Source of the DNA: VXNE01 sp965248075
GTDB lineage: Bacteria > Pseudomonadota > Gammaproteobacteria > Pseudomonadales > Azotimanducaceae
Length of the DNA: 64,000 nt
Direction: 5' to 3'
Assembly (NCBI GenBank): GCA_965248075.1
Contig: CBDFIL010000003.1
Coordinates: forward strand, 1,364,001-1,428,000
Of the stretch, positions 1-9,200 are shown piece after piece; position 1 is the first letter of the stretch, and each line of letters opens with the position of its first letter. The notes under the pieces are model-generated. The model had not been told where the DNA came from, did no database searches, and worked only from the letters and a program-made list of their open reading frames with translations. Both the position numbers and the translations under genes were made by a program.

Positions 1-1051
1 TCGGCCAAGTGCCCTCCGGGTGCGGATAGTCGCTGCCCCACATGATCTGGGCGAGACCCATCTCGTGACGTATCTCCGCGTCCGCCCGCGGCATGCAGGA
101 CGCGCCGACCGCGCAGTTGCGGCGGAAATACTCCACCGGCGACATGGACAGGTGACTGCGATAGTCGCCCATCTTGGCGCTGAAATACGTGTCGTGGTAA
201 TGATGATCGAGCATCCGCAGCATCGGCGGCAGCAGCCACCCCTGCCCCGTCTCCGTCACGCTGGCACGCAGTCTGGGGAACCGTTCGAACACTCCGCCCC
301 ACAACATGAAGATCAGCGACCGATAGGTCCAGAAGAACACCTCAGACACATAGACCCCGACGCCCCCGGGATACTGCCGCTGGTCTCCTTTAGGGAAACT
401 CTGGCCGAAGAAGTCGTCGAACGGGCCGGGTCCGGAGTGGAAGCAGACGACGACGCCGATGTCCTGGCAGGCTGCCCAGAACGGGTCGTAACAGGGGTTG
501 TGGTAGGGCTCGAAGCCCGTGGTGATCGCCGGGATCAACATGCCGCCCAAGCCGTTCTCCGCCACGAAGCGGACTTCCTCGACCGCACGGTCCACGTCCC
601 ACAGGAGCGGGCAGACGGCCACGCCGCAGCGGCGCACCGGATCGCGTGCGCAGAACTCCGCCAACCAACGATTGTGGGCGCGCGCGCCGGCCCACTGGAG
701 GTCGGGCACGATATTCTTGGTGGGCAGCGCGAGCCCCGCGCCGAACGGCGGGGCGTTCTGCTCCGTCACGCCGTCGGGAAAGACGATCTCGCCGGCAATC
801 CCGTCCCCGTCAAGGACTTCATTGCGCCGGTCGTGGTCCCACGCGCCTGCCAGGTGGGCCGCCACGCCCGCCCGCCACTGCTCGTTGACGTCCTCCAGCA
901 GGAAGACCCGCTCGAACTCGTCGGTCATCTCCTTCTGTATCGGCAGCACCTGATCGAAGGTCTCCCGGTACTGGGGGTCGAGGTATGGGCGGTACTGCTC
1001 CGGCGGCAGCCCGGCGTGGCAGTCGGAAGAGATGACAGTGAAACGATCCAC
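1..1051 (-). CDS. Amidohydrolase family 2 protein, C-terminus cut by window edge
   Basis: The reading frame is open from a GTG at 1051 to the window start, so the C-terminal end is missing. The GTG is preceded by GGAGG about 11 nt upstream. The protein opens with DRFTVISSDCHAG, the metal-binding strand typical of amidohydrolase 2 (TIM-barrel) enzymes. Near the cut it shows EMGLAQIMWGSDYPHPEGTW, the usual late Asp-containing motif of this family. Members hydrolyse or decarboxylate small cyclic or aromatic substrates using a divalent metal; the substrate here cannot be told. It is the last visible gene of a minus-strand run with a Rieske oxygenase, an SDR and an ADC-like protein, so a catabolic ring-cleavage role is inferred. 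Two more proteins of this type occur at 39287-40447 and 49452-50687. Confidence 0.85.
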   Translation of the reverse strand, partial: MDRFTVISSDCHAGLPPEQYRPYLDPQYRETFDQVLPIQKEMTDEFERVFLLEDVNEQWRAGVAAHLAGAWDHDRRNEVLDGDGIAGEIVFPDGVTEQNAPPFGAGLALPTKNIVPDLQWAGARAHNRWLAEFCARDPVRRCGVAVCPLLWDVDRAVEEVRFVAENGLGGMLIPAITTGFEPYHNPCYDPFWAACQDIGVVVCFHSGPGPFDDFFGQSFPKGDQRQYPGGVGVYVSEVFFWTYRSLIFMLWGGVFERFPRLRASVTETGQGWLLPPMLRMLDHHYHDTYFSAKMGDYRSHLSMSPVEYFRRNCAVGASCMPRADAEIRHEMGLAQIMWGSDYPHPEGTWP

Positions 1052-1142
1052 GGCGTTTACCTCCACGGGCCATCAAGCCCGTTGTCGACCGTCGGGACGG
1101 ACCGGGGTCGCCGGCACCTCCCGCCGCGAGCCGCAGGGCCGC

Positions 1143-2165
1143 TCACGACCTCGGCGCGCCGGCGGCGGGAGCGCTGGACGGACTGTCGTAAAACTGACTG
1201 AACCATCTTCGGTACTTGGCGATGGGGCCGTCCCCGTCGCACAGGATCGGCGATTCGTTGTAGCTCTTGTGCTCCCAGATGGGAATGTCTTGGCCCACCT
1301 GGCGAACGATCTCCGCGATCAGCCCATCGGTCAGCAGATTGAACTGCGGGGAGATGTCGAGGGGCTTGGTGAACGCGAAGCGCATAAGGAGCCGGTTGGC
1401 GGTAATCGGCGTCAGGACGCCGAGCATGACCGTCTTGAACGCGCGGCTGAACACCTGGCTGGTCATGCCCGGGCCACAGTTCTTCGTCACGAGGTGCATC
1501 GGTTCCATGTTCTGAATGTCGACGTTGCCGCTCTCGTCGATGACCGGGGTCATCATGGTCAGGTCGGTATCCCGACGGCAGCCGCGCAACGTGATGTTGG
1601 CTTCGGGGAGGGTCTGGGCGCCGTGCACCCGGATGAAGTGGGCGGTGTCGACCGCGTTCTCGCCGGTCTCCTGGATGTGCGATCGGACTTCCCACTCGTA
1701 CCGATCCAGCTCGCTCCAGTTGGGGTCGGTCAGCTCCGGAACGTCGTCGAAGTCGAACAGCGGGGACAGCCGTCTCGGGTGGTGCCAGGCCCAGATCATG
1801 CGGTTGCGCTCCTGTACTGGATAGCTGTACAGGCACTGCCCCTCACGCACGCGTAGGGGCATCGTGCGCGCGTACGGAACGTTCACGCAGTTGCCATGGC
1901 CGTCGAATTCCCAACCGTGGAAAGGGCAGGCGATGACGTTGCCGCTGACCTGGCCACCGTGGCCGAGATGGGCGCCGAGATGAGGACAGAATGCCTCGAC
2001 AACATGTGCCTTCCCATCCTCGGTACGGAACACGACGAGCTGCTCGTCGAAGAAATGCAGCGGCCGGACGTCGCCGACGGCCAGTTCGTCGCTGTAGACC
2101 AGGGCAAACCACCCGAGCGGGATGGGCAGGTTCAGGCGCCGCTCCGTAGTGCTCTGTTCCGCCAT
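1143..2165 (-). CDS. Rieske non-heme iron oxygenase (KshA / DAF-36-like)
   Basis: A 340-residue oxygenase component. The Rieske [2Fe-2S] ligands are C60/H62 (CPHLGAHLG) and C80/H83 (CPFHGWEFDG). The mononuclear iron site is the run N170, D173, H176, H181 (ENAVDTAHFIRVHG). This layout is that of 3-ketosteroid 9-alpha-hydroxylase and cholesterol 7-desaturase-type enzymes, which oxidise steroid nuclei using electrons from a separate reductase. No reductase gene is nearby. I start at the ATG at 2165 because GGAGG lies 9 nt upstream; an in-frame GTG at 2180 would overlap that site. It is the third gene of a minus-strand operon, 42 nt after the SDR. A steroid or sterol-like substrate is inferred from the family and from the catabolic cluster 17 kb away; it could act on another terpenoid. 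Confidence 0.85.
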   Translation of the reverse strand: MAEQSTTERRLNLPIPLGWFALVYSDELAVGDVRPLHFFDEQLVVFRTEDGKAHVVEAFCPHLGAHLGHGGQVSGNVIACPFHGWEFDGHGNCVNVPYARTMPLRVREGQCLYSYPVQERNRMIWAWHHPRRLSPLFDFDDVPELTDPNWSELDRYEWEVRSHIQETGENAVDTAHFIRVHGAQTLPEANITLRGCRRDTDLTMMTPVIDESGNVDIQNMEPMHLVTKNCGPGMTSQVFSRAFKTVMLGVLTPITANRLLMRFAFTKPLDISPQFNLLTDGLIAEIVRQVGQDIPIWEHKSYNESPILCDGDGPIAKYRRWFSQFYDSPSSAPAAGAPRS

Positions 2166-2207
2166 GTCTGCGTCCTCCACTGCGTATCGTCCGCCTGCTG
2201 CGCTCCA

Positions 2208-3086
2208 CTATCCGATGGAGGGAACCGGCGGGTCGGTGCGATGGAGGATGGACTCCATGCGCGCCTCGATCTGCGACTCCGCGGTCGGGTTCAGGGGCAG
2301 GATCCAGAACCGGCCGTCGCGGATGCCCTCGAGGGCGGTGCCGGCCACCTCGTCGGGGTGCGTGGTCTTCAGTTCCATGCCGAAGGCTTCCATCATCCTG
2401 CGCAGGTCGTCGGAGGAGCGGATACCGGTGTCGGGCGCATCGGCGGGCTTCTCGAAACGCTCTGGACGTACCCGGTCGGAGTCGAAGATGCCCGTGTCGA
2501 CGACGTACGGCCCCGGAAACAGGGCATGCACGCGCACGGGGCTCTGCTGGGCGATCGTCTGATGGAACAGCGCTTCGGCGACCACCTGCACCGCCGCCTT
2601 GCTGGCGGAGTAGACGGGTTGGTCGGGGTAGACCAGGAAGGCGCCGTTGGCCGAACCGGTAATGACGAAGTGCGCTTCGCTGTCCTGGTCCACCAAGCGG
2701 GGCATGAAGGCGTTGATGGTGTGCACCACGCCCCAGAAGTTCACCTCGAAACACCACTTCCAGTCGTTCTCGGCGTAGCCCCACAGGGGACCCGCCTCGC
2801 CGGCGGCGATACCGGCGTTGGCGAAGACGAGGTGCGCGCCGCCGAGTTCGTCGAAGGCGAAGGCGGCCAGATCGTGGAGGCTCGATGGATCGGTGACGTC
2901 GCACCTCCGGGTGTCTGCAGACGCACCGCTCGCCCGCAACGCGTCCCGTGTCTCCGCAAGCGCCGCCTTGTCGATGTCCGCGATGAGCACCCGCGCGCCC
3001 GCATCGGAGAGGGCGAAGGCCAGGGATCGCCCGACCCCGCTCGCGCCCCCGGTGATGACGGCCAGCTTGTCGGTGAAATCCTGCAT
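2208..3086 (-). CDS. Short-chain dehydrogenase/reductase (SDR)
   Basis: A 292-residue classical SDR oxidoreductase. The nucleotide-binding loop is TGGASGVG (residues 12-19), an acidic residue follows beta-2 (D37/D39, suggesting NAD rather than NADP), and NAG is at 90-92. The catalytic set is S145, Y159 and K163 (YSASK). The C-terminal extension past the usual 250 residues carries no domain I recognise. It lies between the ADC-like gene (16 nt upstream) and the Rieske oxygenase (42 nt downstream) and is surely co-transcribed with them. It would oxidise or reduce a hydroxyl/ketone on the substrate of the operon. The exact substrate is unknown. Confidence 0.85.
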   Translation of the reverse strand: MQDFTDKLAVITGGASGVGRSLAFALSDAGARVLIADIDKAALAETRDALRASGASADTRRCDVTDPSSLHDLAAFAFDELGGAHLVFANAGIAAGEAGPLWGYAENDWKWCFEVNFWGVVHTINAFMPRLVDQDSEAHFVITGSANGAFLVYPDQPVYSASKAAVQVVAEALFHQTIAQQSPVRVHALFPGPYVVDTGIFDSDRVRPERFEKPADAPDTGIRSSDDLRRMMEAFGMELKTTHPDEVAGTALEGIRDGRFWILPLNPTAESQIEARMESILHRTDPPVPSIG

Positions 3087-3102
3087 GTCGGCCTGCTCCG
3101 GA

Positions 3103-3876
3103 CTACCCGTGCCGGGCCGGCGGACCGCCCAGTTCGCCGAGATAGCGCGAGCCGCCCAGGGTGTCGGCGAACGGCCAGAAGCCCTCGGGATCCAGCGCGC
3201 CGGCCAGGGTGATCTCGCGAGCGAGGAACTCCGGCCACCAGAGCCGGGCCGTCACCGGCCCCTGGATGGGCAGGGCCGAGGCGAGCGGATCCCAGGGGCT
3301 GTCCCGCAGCGTCAACTCGCCTTGCAGGACGAGCTGGAAGGCGGTGCGGTACTTCGCGTACACGCGCACCACGCGGGGCGGGTAGTCGTATTCGTTCGGC
3401 TGCATGGTCACGGACCGCGCGCACTTGATCCACCACTCGTTCACTTCGGTGACCTCGCCCGGCTCGCCCTCGCCGGCCACGGTTCCCCGGTACTCGAAGA
3501 AGGTATGGCCCTTGTGCGTGACGGCGGCCTCGACCAGGTTGCCCAGCCGGAAGTAGCGGACGTCGGCGAGGAACTTGGGTTGTCCCCACAGCTCGCGGCT
3601 GATGAAGACGGCCTGCTCCTGGTCGATCGCGTAGGCGAGCGAATACTCGCCCTCGATACCGTCGTAGGCGGCGGTCACGTTGGTCACCAGGCCCAGCTCC
3701 GGCTCGGCGCCGACGGGGAAGTGGTAGATCGTGAGGCGGACCTCGGCGTCGTTTGCCGGAACGATGCCGGGAGGCAGGAGGGCCGCGATGCACTCGGGAT
3801 CGGTCGGGTAGGCCATCTTCAGCATCGGCCAGTTGAAGCTGTCGCCCGGGGTGCCTTGTGGAGCGCCGTCGGTCAT
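3103..3876 (-). CDS. Acetoacetate decarboxylase-like protein
   Basis: A 257-residue protein resembling the acetoacetate decarboxylase (ADC) superfamily. The early LPPGI motif (residues 34-38) and the RELWGQPKF segment match the strand bearing the Schiff-base lysine of true ADCs; here the lysine would be K101. In ADC two lysines sit side by side, whereas here the second position is Phe, so the pKa-tuning partner is missing and the activity may differ (decarboxylase, hydratase or aldolase-like). The ATG at 3876 is preceded by GAGG a few bases upstream; longer in-frame extensions to 4356 have no ribosome site. It is the first gene of the minus-strand operon, and a palindrome that could be its operator lies 98 nt upstream. 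Confidence 0.75.
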   Translation of the reverse strand: MTDGAPQGTPGDSFNWPMLKMAYPTDPECIAALLPPGIVPANDAEVRLTIYHFPVGAEPELGLVTNVTAAYDGIEGEYSLAYAIDQEQAVFISRELWGQPKFLADVRYFRLGNLVEAAVTHKGHTFFEYRGTVAGEGEPGEVTEVNEWWIKCARSVTMQPNEYDYPPRVVRVYAKYRTAFQLVLQGELTLRDSPWDPLASALPIQGPVTARLWWPEFLAREITLAGALDPEGFWPFADTLGGSRYLGELGGPPARHG

Positions 3877-3973
3877 TTCATCCTCGCTGGGTCGTCGCCA
3901 CCCTCGGTGTGCGTGAACTGCAGGCCCGGTCGGAGGGCGACGTTGGGCGCTGGGTGGAATAGAGTACAGGAAT

Positions 3974-3991
3974 CCGTTCCATTTGGAACGG
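3974..3991. promoter_or_regulatory. 18-bp palindrome, candidate operator
   Basis: The sequence CCGTTCC-ATTT-GGAACGG is a perfect 7-bp inverted repeat with a 4-bp centre, 98 nt upstream of the first gene of the minus-strand operon. A second inverted repeat, AATAGA/TCTATT (3995-4000 and 4012-4017), lies directly beside it in the most AT-rich stretch of the gap. The size and position suit a dimeric repressor of TetR type. The regulator is not identified. Confidence 0.5.
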
Positions 3992-4352
3992 GAAAATAGA
4001 ACAACTTTGGCTCTATTATTCCAGTTGTGAGAGATCAGGCCAAGCCATCCCGGCAAGAGCATGCGTTCGGCGACCACTCGCCGCACCATCCTCCGTTCTG
4101 CGTTAGCTCGTGATGGGACCGAGGGCGTCGAGACCACGACAATCGTTCGTTCGCAAGCTGCGCACGCACCCGGCCCTGCGTGCGTCGTAGGCGTACAACC
4201 ACCGCCAGCTCTGAGGGAGCGGCGCAGCTGGGTTCTGGGGCCTGCAGAAGGGCCGCTGCCGCGTACACGCGGCCGAACTTCGAGCGCGCCATGGTCATTG
4301 GCTGGCGCGACGGTCACGTCGTCCCCAAGGGGCCGGAGGTCGCCTGCCTGCG
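3992..4352. other. Intergenic region, no gene recognised
   Basis: No convincing coding sequence. It begins in an AT-rich stretch (3993-4025) that may hold the promoter of the minus-strand operon and is otherwise ordinary high-GC DNA between that operon and the end of the acyl-CoA synthetase gene. Short open frames here have no ribosome sites and resemble nothing I know. Confidence 0.5.
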
Positions 4353-5912
4353 TCAATGGCTCCTGAGCAGGTACTTCTGCACCTTCCCGGACGCGTTACG
4401 CGGCAGCTCGTCCACCCACACCAACCGCCGCGGTACCTTGTAGTTGGCCAGGCGCGCCGTGGCCCAGGCGAGGACATCGTCTGCCGCGGGAGCGCTCCCC
4501 GGTGCCCGCACTGCGAATGCGTGTCCCACTTCGCCGAACCGGCTATCCGGGGCGCCGACGACGGCGACCTCGGCGATGTCTGGGTGATCCAGGAGCCGGT
4601 TCTCGATCTCCGCCGGATAGCAGTTGAACCCGCCGCAGATGTAAAGGTCCTTCAGGCGATCGACGATCCGGAGGTAGCCGCGGTCGTCGAGCACGCCCAC
4701 ATCACCCGTGCGGAGCCAGCCGTCCCGGGTGATGGCAGCGGCGGTACCGTCGGGATCGTCGAGATAGCCGCGCATCACGTTGAAGCCGCGCACGCGGACC
4801 TCGCCCGCCGCTCCGGCCGGCAGCGGGCGCCCCAAGGCGTCGGCGATGCGTATCTCGACGCCGTCCATGGCGCGACCGCAGGTGTTGGCGATGGTGTCGA
4901 GGTCGTCGCCGGCGCGACAAAGCGAGACCACGCCGGAGGATTCCGTGAGGCCGTAGGCGGTGTAGATCGCGTCGAACCCCAGGCGTTCCTTCATCTCCTT
5001 GACCAACTGCACCGGTACCGAAGCTGCCCCGGTCACCGCGCAGCGTAGCGAGCGCAGATCCGCCTTGCGCGTCGCAGGGTGCGCGAGCAGCGACTGGAAC
5101 AGGATGGGCGGGCCCGGCAGCATGCTGATGGCGTACTTCTCGATGTAGCGGAGCACCTGCTGCACGTCGAATGTGGCCAGCGGATAGATGGTCGTGCCGC
5201 GCAACAGCGCTGCGAGCCAGCCCGCCTTGTATCCGAACGCGTGAGAGAACGGGTTGACGATCAGGTAGCGATCCCGCTCAGACAGGCCGACCGCCTCCGA
5301 CCACGCCTCGAACACGGCGACGTTCTGGCCGTGCGTGGTCATCGCCCCCTTGGGCGCGCCGGTCGTGCCCGATGTGTACAGGATGTCGGAGATGTCCTCC
5401 GGCATCACCGCTTCTACTCGCCGCTGCAATGCGGCATCCGGGATGGCATCGCCGAGCCGTTCGAAGGCTCCGAGCGGCAGCGGTGCGCGCTCGCGGCCGC
5501 GCAGGCTGACAACGTACTCGAGCTCCGGGCAGGGTTGCCGGCGGAGCACTGCCGTGTAGTCCAGACCGAGGAAGTCACCGATGCAGAAGGCCAGTCGGAC
5601 GCTTGCGCGCCTTATGATGTCACCGGCTTCAGGGCCCTTGAGGCGCGTGTTCACGGGTACGAGGATGCAACCCACCTGCTGCCCGGCGAGCGCCACCGCG
5701 ACCCATTCCGCGATGTTCGGCGCCCAGACCGCGAACCGGTCGCCGGGCGCGAGCCCGGCGGCCAGAAACGCCCGGGACAGCCGGTCGACCCACAGCTTCA
5801 GCTCGGCAAACGTGACGCGCCGCGTCCCATCGACGATGGCGGCTTGCCGTGCGAAGGAAGCTGCGGCCTGATGCAGCGCCTGCGGAATCGTGCCACCGAG
5901 ATCGTGCGTCAT
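4353..5912 (-). CDS. fadD3: Acyl-CoA synthetase, FadD3-like (steroid C/D-ring fragment activation)
   Basis: A 519-residue member of the AMP-forming acyl-CoA synthetase superfamily. It has the P-loop-like YTSGTTGAPKG motif (residues 179-189), RTGDVG and VDRLKD hinge motifs, GFNCYPAEIE, and the C-terminal PRNASGK with the adenylation lysine at about 510. The NTRLKGPEAGDIIRR region resembles FadD3, which loads the steroid C/D-ring fragment HIP onto CoA before IpdF, EchA20, IpdC, IpdAB and FadA6 act. All of those are encoded at 22-28.5 kb in this window, which supports the assignment. It lies about 480 nt upstream of the ADC-like operon on the same strand and is divergent from the TonB receptor gene. 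The exact substrate is inferred. Confidence 0.75.
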   Translation of the reverse strand: MTHDLGGTIPQALHQAAASFARQAAIVDGTRRVTFAELKLWVDRLSRAFLAAGLAPGDRFAVWAPNIAEWVAVALAGQQVGCILVPVNTRLKGPEAGDIIRRASVRLAFCIGDFLGLDYTAVLRRQPCPELEYVVSLRGRERAPLPLGAFERLGDAIPDAALQRRVEAVMPEDISDILYTSGTTGAPKGAMTTHGQNVAVFEAWSEAVGLSERDRYLIVNPFSHAFGYKAGWLAALLRGTTIYPLATFDVQQVLRYIEKYAISMLPGPPILFQSLLAHPATRKADLRSLRCAVTGAASVPVQLVKEMKERLGFDAIYTAYGLTESSGVVSLCRAGDDLDTIANTCGRAMDGVEIRIADALGRPLPAGAAGEVRVRGFNVMRGYLDDPDGTAAAITRDGWLRTGDVGVLDDRGYLRIVDRLKDLYICGGFNCYPAEIENRLLDHPDIAEVAVVGAPDSRFGEVGHAFAVRAPGSAPAADDVLAWATARLANYKVPRRLVWVDELPRNASGKVQKYLLRSH

Positions 5913-6063
5913 GGCCCGCTCACCGGAACATCGAGCGGTGTCGCGCCCCTGCCGCGGTGGTGTGAGCCTGCGTTGCGGCTACTCTTGACATAGCGGGGCA
6001 ACGAGACGCCAGTGTCCCATCGGTCGGTCATGGCCGGCGCCGGTGGCTCTCCGTACAGGGGGG

Positions 6064-6092
6064 TTGACAGCTACTATATAGCACAGTATAGG
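6064..6092 (+). promoter_or_regulatory. Candidate sigma-70 promoter for the TonB-dependent receptor
   Basis: TTGACA at 6064-6069 is a perfect -35 box. It is followed after 17 nt by TATAGG at 6087-6092 as a -10 box. The stretch between them is unusually AT-rich for this DNA (ctactatatagcacag). It would give a leader of roughly 170 nt before the receptor start at 6269. The short inverted repeat TACT/AGTA inside the spacer could be a regulator site. Confidence 0.55.
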
Positions 6093-6268
6093 AACACAGG
6101 AGCATTCGGAGGGATACGACGCCGGCGGTCGCTATGGCTGGGCCGATCAGACCATCCCTCATCACGGATTGCGTATTTGGCCTTCGCGGTCCGGTTCTCC
6201 GGCGGTCGACAACGCACTCGCGGTCGAACGTCCTGAATCCGACCGGATCGTGGCGTGGAGGAAGCCCC

Positions 6269-9200
6269 ATGACATGCACGACGCACTCTCGCCGGCCCCG
6301 ACTGGCGGTGTTCATTGGAGTTTGCGCGACCATGGCGCTCACTCCGGTACTGGCCGAGGACGACACGAGCGTGCCCGAGGAGGTCATCGTAACGGCGCAA
6401 CGCACGGCGGAGGGCATTCAGGATGTGCCGATTGCCGTGACCGCCCTCACGGGCGATATGCTCGAGGACAGACAGGTGATTGGTCCGTCCGACCTGCAGA
6501 TGAATGCACCGAGCGTCAGCTTCACCGCGACGAACTTCGGCAACTCGAGCTTTAGCATCCGGGGCATTGGGCGGCTGGTGATCTCGACTACCGGAGAGGC
6601 GGGGGTCTCCACCCATATCAACCAGATCCCGGTCGCCACCAACCTCAACGCCATCGAGTTCTTCGACATGGAACGCGTCGAGATCCTGCGTGGTCCGCAG
6701 GGCACTCTGTACGGTCGCAACGCCACGGGTGGCACCATCAACTTCGTCACGGCCATGCCGGATTTCGACGAACTCGACGGGTTCCTGGACGTGGAGGTGG
6801 GCGACTACGGTCACCAGCGCGTGAAGGGTGCCCTCAATGTCCCGCTCGGAGACAACGCCGGACTGCGCGTGGCGGGCTTCACGCTCGAACGTGACGGTTA
6901 CATCGACAATCTGGCGCACGGGCAGGTGGGCGCGACCGGCAACACGCTGCAGGGCATCGACGGCGACATCGACGGGCGCGACATCCTCGCGTGGCGGACG
7001 ACGTTCGCCTGGAATGTCAGCGATCGCGCCAACCTGTGGGTGCAATACCATCGCTTCGAGGAGGACGACGACCGCGCCCGTTTCACCAATCAGGTCTGCG
7101 TGCGCAACCGACTGCCCACAACCGGGTGCGTGCCGGATGCCTTCGGCTTCGAGAGTCCGCATCTCGGCTCGTCGACGAGCGGCATCTTCGGCGGCGCCGC
7201 CGGCGCGTTGCCGCCCGGGGTGGACGGTTCGGACCCCGCACTGTACGCGTTTGCGCGGCCGCACATGGACAGCTTCCGCGAGGTGCATACGGACTTCGAT
7301 CCGCGATACGTCGATGTGGAGGATCTCTGGACCGCCGGCTTCACCTACGAGTTCGACGCCTTGCAGCTGAGTCTGCTCGGTGCGCATCAGACGCGCGATT
7401 TCTTTTCGCGACAGGACTACGCGATGGACGTCGGCCCCACCCTGGGTTCCACGCCTTTCAATCCGGCCGGCCTCTGGCCGGTCTCCGAACCGGCAGGCAC
7501 TTCGGCCGGCGCGGACTGGAGGTCCGGGCCGTGCAGCCTCCCCGGCGGTACCGCGGGCGTGTTCGGCGGCTGCGTTCTGCCGGTGGACCAGACGCGGGTG
7601 TTCGCCTACGACCAGACGGATACCGAATCCGAATTCTGGACCGTGGAGGCTCGCGTTCAGTCCACCCTGGACGGGCCGTTCGACTTCCAGCTCGGTGCAA
7701 GCGCCTACGACGTGAGTAGCCATGGGAGCTACATCGTGCTCGCCAACACGCTGGACATGGTGTCGCTCTTCGGCTCTCCGGCACTCGGCGCGCCGCCGCT
7801 GTATCCCGGCTTCTTCAGCAACACCACCGAGCCGGGCGGCGGCACGCTGCAGGATGGCCGGGCAGTCTTCGGGGAGGCTTACTTCAAAGCCACCGAGCGC
7901 GTGAAGGTCACGGCCGGACTGCGCTACAACGAGGACCACAAGGACGTCAACGACACCAGTGTTCTGTTCAACTCCGCCAATGCGAACGCGGCGCTCGGTG
8001 GTCTGTTCGGGCCGGATCCGGTCTGGATACGCTCCGGCCTCTTCGGGGAAATGGTCGCAGTGGCGACGGGGCAGGCCGCGGGACTCAGCGAAGGGTCGAA
8101 TCGGATACTGGAGTTCTGGGACGCCGCCGGCGTGTACCAGGAACACTCGCCGCTGGCGCTCGGCGGCCTGATCGCGCTCGGGGCTGCGCAGCAGATCGGT
8201 GCCGCCGTGCGGGCGGGGCAACTCCCCCCGCAGTTCGTTCCCGGGGCGGTGGCGGCGCTCCCCCTCCCGCCGCTGCTGCAGGGCACCGTGCTTGCACTCC
8301 TGGGCCAGGACGCCGCGGCCATTGCCCGGGATCCCGGCCTGGCCGCGGTCGCAGGGGCGTGGCAGGCGATCGCCGGCGCGGTACCGCCAGTCCCCGGCTT
8401 CGGCGAGACGCGTTTCGTCACCGGCAGCCCGGGCGACGCCGACTGGTCCGAGTTGACCGGACGGCTCGGCATCGACTGGCAGGTCAACGATCGCAGCATG
8501 CTGTACGGCTTCTACAGCAGGGGCTACAAGCCGGGTGGCTTCAATCCGGCCATACCGCCGGCGTTCCAGTCGGTGTCGGCGTTCACCTTCGGTTCGGAGA
8601 AGGTCGACGCCATCGAACTGGGCTCCAAGAACAGCTTCCAGGACGGCCGGCTCCTGCTCAACGGAGCGCTCTTCCTCTATCGGTACTCGGGTCTGCAGGT
8701 GACGCGGATCGCCAACAACAGCTCCCTCAACGACAACATCGATGCGGACATCATGGGGCTGGAAATCGAGGGCCAGTGGCGGCCGGAGGCGCTGCCACGC
8801 CTGGCGGTCGACTTCTCGTATAGCTGGCTCGACACCTCCGTGGACGGGTCGGAGTCGGTGGATCCGATCAACAGAACGGCCGGCAACCCGGGGTACATCC
8901 TGTTGAAGAACGTCGATCCGGGTTCGCTGACGGGCGTGACCTACGTGGCGCGGGAGTCGCAGATCACCCAGCCGGTTGTCGACGGCGCACTGGCATCCGC
9001 GGCCGCGCTGGACGTGCGTAACGGCAGGACCCTGCAGAGCGTCTCCTACGATCCGAACGCGGCTGGCGTGGCGATTCCGGCGTACTTCTCCCGGGCGTTC
9101 CTGGCAGGTGCGGGGGTGGAGACCCTGAACGGCTTGCCGGTCAGCCTGGACGGCAACCAGTTGCCGAACTCCCCGGAGCACACGCTGAGGATGGGGCTGG

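Noticed and set aside
4035..4366. Short frames in the gap between fadD3 and the ADC-like operon
   Set aside because: They have no ribosome sites, overlap each other on both strands and show no recognisable motif.
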